Below the pieces are notes generated by a model. It was not told the DNA's origin and did no database searches. It saw only the letters and a list, made by a program, of their open reading frames with translations. A stretch of DNA of 64,000 bases from Fulvia fulva (Eukaryota > Ascomycota > Dothideomycetes > Mycosphaerellales > Mycosphaerellaceae): positions 868,001 through 932,000 of the forward strand of contig NC_063023.1 in NCBI RefSeq assembly GCF_020509005.1. The letters run 5' to 3'. The number at the start of each line of letters is the position of its first letter. The first letter of the stretch is position 1. A program made the translations under genes and the position numbers. This document shows positions 33,410-44,713 of this stretch, piece by piece.

Positions 33410-33862
33410 GGTTGCGGTAGTGTTCAGACAAGTTCGATACAAGTGCTACACGTCTGCCCACGCGTGTCAGTGTCAGTGTTGCCGGCGCATTGCCCGTGCC
33501 ACAGGCGTCGGAAGCGCGATAGAGATGCCGACCAGCCTAGTGAAGTCGCGAACTTTCACCACAGCTGACGGGGTCACAGTCGGCGGTGTATTTGTAGGGG
33601 CGGGACCTGTGGGGGTACGGTGTACGTGGTGGTGGAGATGGGCGTGTCGTGGTCAGGAAGTGGCAGTGGTGGCAGGCGGAAAGCGCGGAGGAGGCCTCGG
33701 CTCAGGAAGCTTGTTCGCCGAGAAAGTTATTCGTGAGATCAACACCATCTTTCACTTCCACCTCATCAACTTCCAGCTAAGCGGTCAGTATGCGAGCATC
33801 AAGTGATAGCAGAAGTGAAGCTCAAGGTAGGCAGCAGTCCCCATTGTCCTTGATTGCCACCA
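33410..33862. promoter_or_regulatory. Divergent promoter between the JmjC gene and COQ2
   Basis: The two genes start 453 bp apart on opposite strands, so this interval must hold both promoters and 5' UTRs. It is G-rich in the centre (33590-33720, GTGG/GGTG runs) and CT/CA-rich toward COQ2. No specific factor site can be assigned by eye. Confidence 0.5.
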
Positions 33863-35128
33863 ATGGCTCCTCCCGTCCGCATATCATCGCTCCTTGGGCG
33901 GACTTCATCTTTCGCGAGAACATCACGACAGCTACAGCTTGGGTACTGCAAGAGATGGGCGGCGTCGAAGACGGCGATATGTGGCAGTCCCGTAGGGCGA
34001 ATGTCTGGGAGCAGGCCTGTGAAGGTAATACAGCCGAGACCGCAGACTCGATGGACAACGACCACAACCACAACCACAGCCACCTCAAACGACGTTGAGG
34101 CCATCTCAGACGCGAGGAAACGCGATCTGCCTGCCTACGAGCCACCCAAGACGGGCCTCCTCTCAGTGCTGCCTTCATCCTGGCTACCTTACGCCGAACT
34201 CATCCGCCTTCATAGCCCGGCAGGCACGTACTACCTCTTCTTGCCATGCATCCTCAGCACACTCCTCGCAGCACCTCTGTGCAACCCGATCCCGGCTCCT
34301 GCTACAGTCGCCTACACGACCTTTCTCTTCGCGACTGGCGCGTTGATCATGCGTGGCGCAGGCTGCACCGTCAACGACCTCTGGGACCGTAACCTCGATC
34401 CTCACGTGTCCAGGACGCGTCTTCGACCAATCGCGCGTGGAGCTATCACTGTCCAGCAAGCAATACCATATCTTGGCGTTCAGCTCTTTTCCGGTCTGGC
34501 CCTTCTTCTACAATTCCCACTTGAGTGTCTATACTATGGCGTGCCAAGTCTACTACTGGTTGGCACATACCCGCTCGCGAAGAGAGTGACGAATTATCCT
34601 CAAGCCGTCCTCGGATTGACGTTCAGCTGGGGTGCCTTTATGGGCTTCCCTGCACTCGGCATCGATCTCCTCAGTAACATACCCGCCCTTATCAGCGCGG
34701 CTTGCCTGTATGGCTCGTGTGTTGCGTGGACGATCGTTTACGACATGATCTACGCGTACCAGGACATCAAAGACGATGCAAGAGTTGGTATCAAGAGCAT
34801 TGCGCTGGCACAGGAGAAGAACTCGAAGCTCTTCCTGAGTGTGGTCAGCAGTGTGCAGGCTGCACTTTTGGCTGGAGCTGGTCTAGCTGTGGGCGCTGGA
34901 CCGATATACTTCGCTGGCACGGTGGGAGGCACGGCAGTATCTGCGGCGTACATGCTCTGGAAGGTCAATCTGAAGAGCGTCAAGGACTGCTGGTGGTGGT
35001 TCAACAAGGGCGCTTGGGCGCTGACTGGAGGTGCTATAACACTCGGATTGACTGCTGAATATCTGGCTCACTACCTGGGCTGGTACGAGACCTCACCCAA
35101 AGACAAGCCATCCAAGAACGCGACATAA
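33863..35128 (+). CDS. COQ2: 4-hydroxybenzoate polyprenyltransferase, mitochondrial (COQ2)
   Basis: A single exon of 421 residues from ATG 33863 (MAPPVRISSLLGRTSSFART). The first 70 residues are Arg/Ser/Thr-rich with a Thr run, consistent with a mitochondrial presequence. The UbiA domain spans about 105-405. Its two Asp-rich prenyl-diphosphate/Mg sites are present: NDLWDRNLDPHVSRTRLRPI (from about residue 171) and DMIYAYQDIKDDARVGIKS (from about 294). About eight hydrophobic segments, including LIRLHSPAGTYYLFLPC at the start of the domain, give the expected multi-spanning inner-membrane topology. Known: it attaches the polyprenyl tail to 4-hydroxybenzoate, the second committed step of ubiquinone synthesis. 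The match to fungal COQ2 is strong and I see no lesion. Confidence 0.92.
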   Translation: MAPPVRISSLLGRTSSFARTSRQLQLGYCKRWAASKTAICGSPVGRMSGSRPVKVIQPRPQTRWTTTTTTTTATSNDVEAISDARKRDLPAYEPPKTGLLSVLPSSWLPYAELIRLHSPAGTYYLFLPCILSTLLAAPLCNPIPAPATVAYTTFLFATGALIMRGAGCTVNDLWDRNLDPHVSRTRLRPIARGAITVQQAIPYLGVQLFSGLALLLQFPLECLYYGVPSLLLVGTYPLAKRVTNYPQAVLGLTFSWGAFMGFPALGIDLLSNIPALISAACLYGSCVAWTIVYDMIYAYQDIKDDARVGIKSIALAQEKNSKLFLSVVSSVQAALLAGAGLAVGAGPIYFAGTVGGTAVSAAYMLWKVNLKSVKDCWWWFNKGAWALTGGAITLGLTAEYLAHYLGWYETSPKDKPSKNAT

Positions 35129-35692
35129 ACGCTTCATGCTTGGTCGGCGGTCTTCCAAATACGCTACAACCCAACACGCTGCTGACAATTCCCCAACACT
35201 CTTCCATCCACTGCGCTGAACACCCACGTCTGCCCGGGAGGTCTCCGCGAAATGTCGAGCACGATACGTACGTGCACAACATCACCGCGTGTTCCCATAC
35301 GGTCAAGACATTCCGACAACTCTTCGCCTCGCTGAAAGACGAAACTCCGCATTCTCTCCTCCACTTCGGCGCGTTGAGAGGATACGGCGCTGTCTTTGAT
35401 CAGCGCGCACTCGGGCTTGTGCTGTCGCCAGTCATGTTATGCCCAGACCGCGTCGGAATACGATACCGTGGCATTAATTCACCTGTGTCTCACCTGTGCA
35501 TGGTCACGAGCAATGTCGTCCTATCGGCCCAAGACATCAAATTATTGACCAATATGAGACCTAACGGCATCATGTTGCTGCTGCAATGCAGGTCTTGTAG
35601 GCGCAAACAATCATCGCGGCTCTAGGGACTTGCTCGCAGCATACAAAGACAACCTTAAAAAGATGCGTGCATGGCACATCACATCTTGCAGC

Positions 35693-35727
<35 letters not shown>

Positions 35728-35784
35728 CCCCAATGAACGGGCTTACAGGTCGTGAACTGGTTTAGAAGCCCACCGCGGCGCACA
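35129..35784. other. Intergenic
   Basis: No gene recognised. It contains the (AAC)11 microsatellite immediately upstream of the hypothetical gene that starts at 35785. Confidence 0.4.
35694..35726 (+). repeat. (AAC)11 microsatellite
   Basis: Eleven uninterrupted AAC units lie 59 bp before the ATG at 35785. They are probably in the 5' UTR of that gene, since CAA/AAC runs are common in fungal leaders. Confidence 0.95.
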
Positions 35785-36663
35785 ATGCCAAACATCACTG
35801 GAGTGCAGGATGTGGTCGACGACACCTTGTATCCTGACAGTCCTCGAACATTGACGGCGGCTGATCAGCAGGATGGAAGACACTGGCTGTTCAGGCGCAT
35901 CTTTCCCAAGCTGCGCTGGACTAATGCTACCAGCAGCCACACCAATCAAGGCGGATGTCCAAGTGGTGGCGATGGAGTCCGACCGAGTCAACATGACTCT
36001 TTTGACTGGAGTGGCAATAGCACCAACCCCAACAAAGTCCACTTCTTTACACGACTTATCGATGAAGTGCCCGGCTTCGCAGCTCGGTATGGCGTCGGGC
36101 GTGCGGCGTCGCCCAAGCCTAACGGCGAGCCTTCGAAGACCTCATTGTCGGCCGGTTCGTCAGCATCAGGTTCCCATCATAGGACTAAACACGCATATCA
36201 CTCTTCACTGAGCGCCACTCCGCCATCGACACGAGCTTCATTCACATCTTCTGCGACCACCGTCCAGGACGGTACCTCTTCGGGGAAAGACCCATCGTCT
36301 GACCCTCCTCGATCCGCCTTCGAGCTAGAGCGAGCCAATTCTTTCGACGAAGACGCGTGTGAATTGAAGCTCGAAGACATCATAGCCCTCTATGACGAAC
36401 AGACGGAGGATGAGATCGATGCTTTTGTCAGCGTTGTCACAAGTCCTGGCCGCGCGAGTATTGTCGATGCCCAAGCGGACGACTCTTTCGCGGCTCTACC
36501 TAAACGGAGTGGACCAAGCCATGGTAATGCTCCTCGGTCTCCTGTCTGGAACGGTACTGTACTCGAGCTGGGCGTGAGCCTGGGTGATGAGCTTGTGGTA
36601 GGTGGAGTGAGGTGGAGGCAGGCGGGCAGGAAGGTCTCGCATGAGAATTTGAACGGCAGGTGA
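35785..36663 (+). CDS. Hypothetical disordered protein
   Basis: The frame from its first ATG (35785, MPNITGVQDVVDDTLYPDSP) encodes 292 residues in one exon. The N-terminus has two aromatic/basic patches (HWLFRRIFPKLRWTN and KVHFFTRLIDEVPGFAARYG) that may be short folded or binding segments. The middle is a Ser/Thr/Pro-rich disordered region. It is followed by an acidic helix (CELKLEDIIALYDEQTEDEIDAF) and a small C-terminal beta-rich piece (VLELGVSLGDELVVGGVRW). No known domain was recognised. Codon choice and sustained openness beside a microsatellite leader support a real gene. It follows COQ2 in the same direction, 656 bp away. Confidence 0.55.
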   Translation: MPNITGVQDVVDDTLYPDSPRTLTAADQQDGRHWLFRRIFPKLRWTNATSSHTNQGGCPSGGDGVRPSQHDSFDWSGNSTNPNKVHFFTRLIDEVPGFAARYGVGRAASPKPNGEPSKTSLSAGSSASGSHHRTKHAYHSSLSATPPSTRASFTSSATTVQDGTSSGKDPSSDPPRSAFELERANSFDEDACELKLEDIIALYDEQTEDEIDAFVSVVTSPGRASIVDAQADDSFAALPKRSGPSHGNAPRSPVWNGTVLELGVSLGDELVVGGVRWRQAGRKVSHENLNGR

Positions 36664-37557
36664 TGGAGAGCAAGATATGGATCAAGGGACGTCATGGCGC
36701 CCCTGGCAGGCTGGGACTGTCACCTGCCTAAGGAGCCAATGCCACTTTCATGATCGAACGATGTTTAGCCCCATCACTTCGACGCGGTTACTCAACCATT
36801 GCACTACATGCCTTTACACCATGACCATATCGGGCGCACAGACCATCTGTACTGTCCTTAGGGCTCGTTCCCACCGTGACTTTCCTTGTCGCTTGATGCA
36901 TTTGACTGTATCACTGGAACGTGGCCTTGCATATCGCGCAGATGGATCACTGCAGCTCCTCCGGCACATGCTCTTTTTTCCAAAGATGCACGCACCGCGG
37001 ACCCTGAACCCGATGGCCACCTGGTTGTCGAATGCCAAACTGGATACTCACGCCACACACTGTTCAGCATACTTCACTCCAGTGCGAAGCCTGCTGTCTG
37101 TGTGGAAGGCGTGACCGAGATTGTGTGCAACAAACCATCTATCCCGAACATGCCAAGCTTCCAATCTTACCGTCTGCATTCTTCAGGAAGGAGAAGGTCA
37201 AACGAAGCGACGCATCGCCGTAGCGAACATACCTGCAGACTTCTCGACCACAGTCGGCACGTTCTCAGCCAGCCATCGACCAATGCTGAACCATTACAAT
37301 GGTATTGCCAAGAGGTATTGCCAAGTCGGGCCGATGTCGTGACACTTCATGCCTTGCATCGGTATAGAGAATGACTGGCTTTGATTGGCACGTACACGCC
37401 ATGCAAGAATGAAGCAATTCGGCGCCGACAACAACGCGTCTGGTAGGAGTGTCTGTTGTTATACAAGCAGCACGAGGCGGTTGATTCATAATGGAGGGTA
37501 TCACCAGGGCTACACAGCATTTTGAGAACCATTTCAAACAGAACAGTGAAGGTTGTC
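36664..37557. other. Intergenic, promoter side of the PAN-domain gene
   Basis: No gene was recognised on either strand in about 0.9 kb. The last few hundred bases must hold the promoter of the gene starting at 37558; no TATA box is obvious. Confidence 0.4.
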
Positions 37558-40500
37558 ATGCAATTCGCGAGGACTGCCGGGGCTTTTGCCTGCTGGCTTG
37601 CTCTTTGCTCGGCGCAGTCTAGTCAGTACACCTTCGATGGACAGTCTGATCACCATGCTGAATGTGAACAGACAAGCTAGTCATCACCAGGAAGGTATAT
37701 CCTGCGACATGCGCAATTACCACTGCACCGTTCCCGTCGACTGGATGGATCGAGAACAATGGCACAACAACGCCATACACGTTTAACAGTGCATTACCAA
37801 CCTATACAGGCAACAACACACTCGCTCCAACTCAGACTGGAGGGTCGGCCATCGAGACTGCGACACCTGGTCCGATAGCTTGTCCAGAACGTAACGCCAC
37901 GGTCTACATGCCTCCCGGCTCGAACGGGGGCATGAATGACACTGGTAACTACTTCATTTTCTGTGGCATCTCCTACAGCGGCGAAGACATCGAGACTCTC
38001 TCCAGCATAGCGAGCGCCGAAGCTTGCATCGACCGCTGTTCCGCTGACAACGGTTGCGTTGCTGTCGCATACGATCCTTCGCGGGCCAGCTGCCTCAAGA
38101 AACGTTCCGTTACCCGGAACAGCGACACGCCCGCGCCAGGCTTACTCTTCATCTTCAGCTTGCCATACTTCACTGAAATGGAGCACGAGGGGCCGCCAAC
38201 GACCATGCCCACTCCATCGCCGAGCTCCATGCCTCCCACCCTTGATACTAGCGCTCAGCCAACCGATCCTTCCTCATTGCCACCACCTATCTACGGGAGC
38301 CCGACATCGTCGACCGCAGCTCCGACTGGGAACTTCTCGATAATCCTGCCACCTCTCCCTGATGAACCTACGCTGCCTTGGCCTACTGGACCAGTCTCGT
38401 CTCCGTCACTCACAAGCCAAACTTCTTCTCCCTCTGTGTATTTACGCACAACAATCACGGGCGGACTACCCGCTACCACAGTGGTATGTATTCGCTTGAC
38501 CCAGGCCGAGAACAAGGTTTGCTAATGCTTGATGCCTTGCAGGTTGGAGGCTCGACCCGTACCTACAGCACTGCAGGCGTTCTCACAACATCGATTTCTG
38601 GAGGTTACACAACAACATACACAACCGGTGGCGTGACACAAGTCCTCACGGAGTACTCAGCACCTACAGCGACCGCCAGCTCCGTAGCTGACGTGGTGAT
38701 CGGCCCCTGTCCGGCGTACAATGGGAGACAATATACTGATCCGGTCACCGGTCTCACCTCGCTGGTCAGCTGTGCTACCACCTACCAAGGCACTGAAATC
38801 ACGACCTTCTATCGATCACGACTAGCCAGGCTCGCCAAGCGCGCCACGGTAGAAGAGTGTGCTGCTCGCTGCACGATCGAGTCCAATTGTGTGGCGTACA
38901 CTTCATACGCCAGTGGACAATGCACGCTATTTAGCGAGGTGACCGGCCAGGTGGCTTCATCCGAGGCAGCGTACTCTGCTGCTCACATTCAACCTAGGGT
39001 CGTCGATCCAGGAATCACCAGCAATCCAGCAGCATCAACATCTTTCGAGCCTCTGTTGCCTCAGTTAACTGTCACAGCAACCGATATCAGCACACTGCCC
39101 GGTTCAACTCGGGAGGTCACTATCACACAGGATGCAAGCAGCTCCACTTTCACAACTACTTTGGTCTCAGTCCTTCCCGGAAGCACGATCGTGTCCACAG
39201 ATGTAATCACAACAACCTTGGCCGGCTCTACAGTGATCTCGACTACTGATATCACCACCACCTTACCCGCCTCAACATCAATCAGTACACAAGTTGTGGC
39301 TACAACAGCTCCGGCCTCGTTGATTGTCAGCACATATGTCAGCGTGCCGCCTGCGATCACTGTGGTCAGTACAATGTCCGCCATCATGACCACTTATGTG
39401 GAAACAATTACAACACAGCTGCCTGGAAGCTTGATCGTTAGCACAGAGCCTGCTACCACTGTGGTATCGACGGTGATCAGTACCATTCCAGAAAGTACGC
39501 TCACGACAACATACTCAACCACTGTTGCGGGTTCCACTATCTTGATAACGACCTCGCTACCCGGAGAAACGACCACTGCCGTGTTTACAACCCGCGAAGT
39601 CTCTACGGAAGTTGTGATTAGCGTCATAACTCAAGAGGCGACAACAACCGTAAGTCTAAGGAGTTTCAGATTTGACAAGCGAGCGCTAAGCATCAATCTA
39701 GGTGGCCTACATCACCCTAACCAATACTCCAGCACAGGTTACATACACTCCGGAAGCAAGCATCTCCCTCATCGAGACCACACTAGTCTCAACTTTTACC
39801 ACCATAATTTTCGAAACGGAGACCGCAACTGAGACCGCAACGGATACTGCAACGGAGACCGCAACAGACACTGCAACCGATACAGCAACGGCGACCGCAA
39901 CGCAGACCGCAACCGATACCGCGACACAGACCATAGTTGCCACGGTGACTCCTTCAGCATATGGTCTTGACGCTGTACCAACTTGCGTTAGCACTGGCCG
40001 AGAATACACCGCATACGACGGTAGCAAATTTGTGATGCTATGCGGGCTTGTCACTGTTGGAAGCGTGCTAGACACTGTCAGAACCACTAGCTTCTCTGCT
40101 TGCGTGGAGATCTGCAACCAGTACGGCACATCATGTGCAGCGGGTGGTTGGGATTCGACAAACAGTCTGTGCCGATTGTACAGCTTCATTTACCTGGACT
40201 TTGCTCATGCCGTATCTGGGCTGGATGAGGTATTCACAGACAGCGCCGTGCGCCTTTCCGGACCTCAAGGATCGGCCTCAAGATCGCAAGTTGTGATAAA
40301 TGGCGGCTTCGATGACGAACTCTCCAGATGGACTATTGATGCCCCGGGTCGGGGATCCGCTGAAGTCGTAGATGGTCAAGCGTATGTTATGGTACTTGAA
40401 ACTCTGATTGAGTCATACTGACAAGCATGCAGACAGATCAAGGTGGACAACTACCGCGATGCTGGTCCTGTCGTCTTCTCACAGGCCGTATCTGCAGCGG

Positions 40501-43500
40501 AAGGATCTGCTTTCCTCCTAGAACTTCGGGTCGGCGCCAGTGGCTTTTCCCCTTCTAGTTTGACTGGCCTTCAAGGCGTGGAGATCTCCATCACGACCGC
40601 GGACGGCTCCTTTCTGGGGTACCATGAGCTCCAACTAGGCGAAGAGACGGCTTTGCACTACGCCGCGGGAACCTTTCCTCGCGAGGTCACGGAACTTCGA
40701 CTGCGAGCCTCTTGCTTCAATTGTGGGCCGGAGGTAAGCATTCTCCTGGACGACATTGCGCTCTACGTATACACCCCAGGCAGAGGGGGCTTCGGAGTGA
40801 CGGCAACTCTTATCCCCGCTGCTTCGACTATAACAGAAAGCCTTGTCATCGTCGAGACTGAATCTATTCCCGTGCCAACGGTCATATACTCGGATGTCAC
40901 CACCGTGGTGACAGCGACTCCTACGCCCTCCAACTATGGATTCAATGGCTACAACACTGTGTCTTCATGCTCACCAGAAGTGAATGGTCAGACCTATGTC
41001 GCAGCAGACGAGAGCAGATTCGTTATGCTATGCGGCCATTACATCGAGGGAGAAAGCTTGAGCTCGACGCCGGCGTCAAGCTATTCTAATTGTGTTGAGC
41101 GCTGTAACGCCGAGCTCGGCTGCGCAGGCGTAGCTTGGGACTCTGTAGCTCGGATGTGCCAGCTCTATCAGACTCTCGTGGATGCATACGCTCCCGGCCG
41201 TGGGCCACGAAAAAATCTCCAGCCATCGACCCTCACGGACGCTGCCGTTCGACTGACCGGACCAGGAGGTCCTAGCTTGAGAGAACCTCTAATCAGCAAT
41301 GGCGGATTCGATAATGGCCTGGAGAGCTGGTCGTTCTCCCCCCAGCTTGGTGCTTCAGTGACTGTGGTAGAGGGTGTAGCGTGAGTATCCATTGAAGCTT
41401 CGATTACACGACTGACTGACGCTGTTGCAGGACTTTGACATATTCCGCCGATGTGAACACCATCACCATGGTCCAGCAGATCCAAGGTAGCGTCGGCGAC
41501 GGGTTCGTCCTGTCGCTGAGCCTTGGTGCCAGGGGAGACTTTTCGAACACGGTTGGATTACTTCCCATTGCTAAAATCTGGGCATACCTTGACGATCGGC
41601 TTGTGGGAATCTTCAACACCATCCAAGGCGACTCGGCAACGCTTGTATACGCAGGCGGAAGATTACAAACCTCTGCAAGGCTACTCACCGTAGTTGCTCA
41701 GATAGCAACAGGCAGCGGTCTTAGTGCTATCCTGGACGACGTTGCGCTCTATACCTGGAAGACAGACAACTCTCAAAACACCCTATGTACCAACGATGGC
41801 CAGCAATACACCTCGACGATAGACGGTAGCCAGTTCATCATGCTGTGCAACACTGGTCTTCGCAGTGGTAATGTATACCGAACAGTGCCTGCTGCCAGCT
41901 ACTCACAATGTGTGGAACTTTGCGCTCAACAGGGCACAATCTGTGCCGGAGCGCAATGGCGCATTGATACGCAAATTTGCACCTTGTACGACCGCAGTGG
42001 ATTGCAGGAGACTGGTTCCCCGGACGTCGACTACCTGAACAGCGCGATCCGGCTCACAGGTCCCCCGAGCTTGGGCGTTCCGTACACCAACAAGCTCAAA
42101 AATGGTGACTTCGAAGGTCGTGTATACACACCTGAGTGGAGTCTCGAAAGCAACGGCGTCGGACAACTGGATGTGTCAGCAAATTCTCGAGCACTGTAAG
42201 TCTACCACGTATCGCCTCGGCATGTGTCAAACTGACCTGTGAGCAGAGTATTCTCCACTGGAGTCGGGTCAGGCTCCCGGACCATCAATCAAGACATAAC
42301 GGGGGGCACTGTCGGCGATGTGTATCTTCTGACCTTCAAAGTCTCGATCCCAGTAGACATAAGCTACGGCAGTATTGAGCTAACAGCTTTCCTGGACTCG
42401 CAGCCAATCGGCGACATCAACTATGTCAACAGCGACATCACTGGCTCGCTCCGTACAACGACCGTCTACGCAAGTGGCACACTCATGCGAACTCCTAGCT
42501 TGTTCAGGCTCTCAGTCGAGTTTACGACCGCCGAAGAGGCGTGGATAAGTCTAGATGACATTGAGTACTTCACGTACGCACGACAGGACGCGAGAGCCCA
42601 GACGACCATCGTGTATGGCACCGCCTACGACTTTGACAGCTATGCGATGGCTACCTACGAGGTGCCACAGGTCATCGCCGGTCAAAGTTTCGGCATAGAG
42701 CTGCGAGGCTTGTTCCTTACCATTCCAGACGACAGGACGTCGTGCACGGTGACAGTATACAGTGACAAGACAGGCGTCAGCGCCCGCACCATACTGTTCA
42801 CTGGCAGATGGAACGTCCATACCGTTCCGACCACTCCGCAACGATTCGATAATTACGGTCTCATTTCTGGCACCACTACTGCCTTTGATATTGAGTTCAT
42901 GTGTGATGGCACCACTGGAAGCACGCTCAGCATAGCCAGCATCAACTTCTACGTCAATACGCCTCTTCAAAACTCGAGGCCGTCGCCAGTTGTGCAAGAT
43001 GCGTCAACCACAGTGCCTTCATCCGTCCCAGCAGGCTCAGAGTACCGTCTCACAGCGACAGTCATCCCAATAAATCTACCAGCAGATGGTTATTGCAACA
43101 TGTACCTTGCTTACGATGTCACAAATCCAAAAGGCACGGTACAGACAAGCATGGGATCTGACGGCTACCTTTTCCAGCTGGAAGGCACCGCGACGAGCGC
43201 TCTTTCAATCTTGACCGCAACCTATGCTTGCTATGGATCTATCTCTTATATTCCGACCACTTTGCAGTTTACGGCAACGGCTGAGTTTTCGCTATCACCA
43301 GAGGCAGGAAGCTGCGAAGCTTATATAGGTCCGACGGCTACCTACAATGGTGTATCGTTCGACATCAGATGCGGCAGATGTTTTGGGTCCCTCAGCGCAG
43401 TCGAGTCTCTCCGGCCGACCACCTTCGAGGCTTGTCTGCAGAGATGCGCCACAACTACTGGCTGTGTTGGTATTCAGTTATACGACTATGAGGGACTAAA

Positions 43501-43600
43501 CGAAAATGAACCTTACTGTTACGTGATCAGTCAAACTTACACTTACGGCCAAGACGGAACCTACTCGAACGAATACTGCCACAGTGCAGTCATCATCTAG
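37558..43600 (+). CDS. Large secreted PAN/Apple and jelly-roll mosaic protein (seven exons)
   Basis: Exons: 37558-37621, 37681-38483, 38543-39649, 39702-40381, 40433-41380, 41431-42195, 42247-43600. All junctions keep frame, giving 1906 residues. ATG 37558 starts a signal peptide (MQFARTAGAFACWLALCSA). Six PAN/Apple-like modules follow, each with the 'FVMLCG...C...C...C' pattern, near residues 100-160, 345-420, 753-820, 1064-1135, 1318-1385 and 1811-1890. Between modules 2 and 3 is a Ser/Thr-rich mucin-like stalk (about 440-700) and a [E/D/Q]TAT repeat. Three jelly-roll, carbohydrate-binding-like modules open with NGGFDDELSRW, NGGFDNGLESW and NGDFEGRVYTPEW and end in SILLDDIALY-type strands. 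Known: PAN modules bind proteins or sugars. Inferred: a cell-wall or secreted adhesin-like protein. No GPI signal was seen. The start-proximal intron is the least certain junction. Confidence 0.8.
39813..39930 (+). repeat. 12-bp minisatellite coding [E/D/Q]TAT repeats
   Basis: About ten imperfect 12-bp units (GAGACCGCAACG-like) lie in exon 4 of the PAN gene. They translate as a tetrapeptide series ETAT/DTAT/QTAT that extends the Thr-rich stalk just before the third PAN module. Copy-number variation between strains would be expected. Confidence 0.85.
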
Positions 43601-44713
43601 GCATGGCCGCATAGGAATGCCCAGTTTTGATGTTAGCATCGTCATTAGGAAGTGGCGTTAGGGTGGAACATTTAGTGGACTTCCGAATTGTTACCTCTTT
43701 CCGGGCGGCTCGGCTCTCATCCAAAACGACACACTTAGAGCACGCTTGGGGCATCAACTTGTGACAGTCGCGGCCTGCCGGCTTCGAACGGCAGTCATTG
43801 GATTTTGAGTGTGGGATCTCGGTATTGTGAAGGAAACTAGAGGGATGTCTTCTCTTACAACACAAGCAATGTCCATACCTCGAAGCGGCTGCGATGTAAC
43901 CTGATCGTCTGTTTAGAGGTACAAGATAGTTTACGCTGTCCTCCAGTCTTGGTGCACTTCACAACGACGCTCAGAATGCTATAGTGCCTGTGCCTACATT
44001 TCTTAAATCATTCCCACTTGTCAATTAGCTCTTACGCAAGCTATATACACGTACGACCTCGCGTAGCCGAGCCAGTGGCCGCTTATTCGGTCGCCTTTGC
44101 CATAACAATGTCAAAATTGCCAACAAAATTGGGCTCGGAGAAGTTGTTTGAAGCATCGTCCAACTAACGTCGCACTGAAAGCTGGGCCCGAATCATCCCC
44201 TATAGCAGAAGAAGAAGTTCTTCGAGACTTTGGAAAAGGTTCTAGAGCATCACACCAATTGCAGCTACTCTCTTCGAACAAGAATTCTATTATAGCTATA
44301 CAAACCTAGCCTCCTTAATAATCCGGCATCGAGCAATGACTTCACAAAATCTATATGGCTCCGTATGACTCATTACTGTATCGAGTATCCGGAGACAAGT
44401 TCGAAGACTGATGATCATATCGAGGATATGGCCGGGGTCCAGAAGACGGTTCTGTTCGGACGTGGGAAAGGGGTGGAAGAAGAGAGGGAGGAGTGGAGTA
44501 GACTCCTTAGAACGAGACTCGATCGGCGGTGAAGGGGGTTTCTGTGTGTTTAGCAAGTTCGGTGCTACTGTGAGGGAGTCTGGCGCGAGGAGATTCTATT
44601 AAAAGCGTACTCTGGTAGCGTCCAAAGAGATGGACGACTAATATGGGCACAACGCTGCGCACCATCCACCTCTCCCCCTCACCTCACCCATCCCTCCCCT
44701 CCGCTCCTCCTAC
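43601..44713. other. Intergenic, convergent 3' region
   Basis: About 1.1 kb between the convergent PAN gene (+) and the small F-box-like gene (-). No coding region was recognised; the A/T content rises in 44040-44300. Confidence 0.4.

Noticed and set aside
29490..33806. Many 100-150 codon frames on the + strand across the JmjC gene
   Set aside because: They are antisense shadows of a continuous 1357-codon gene with recognisable domains; none has its own motif.
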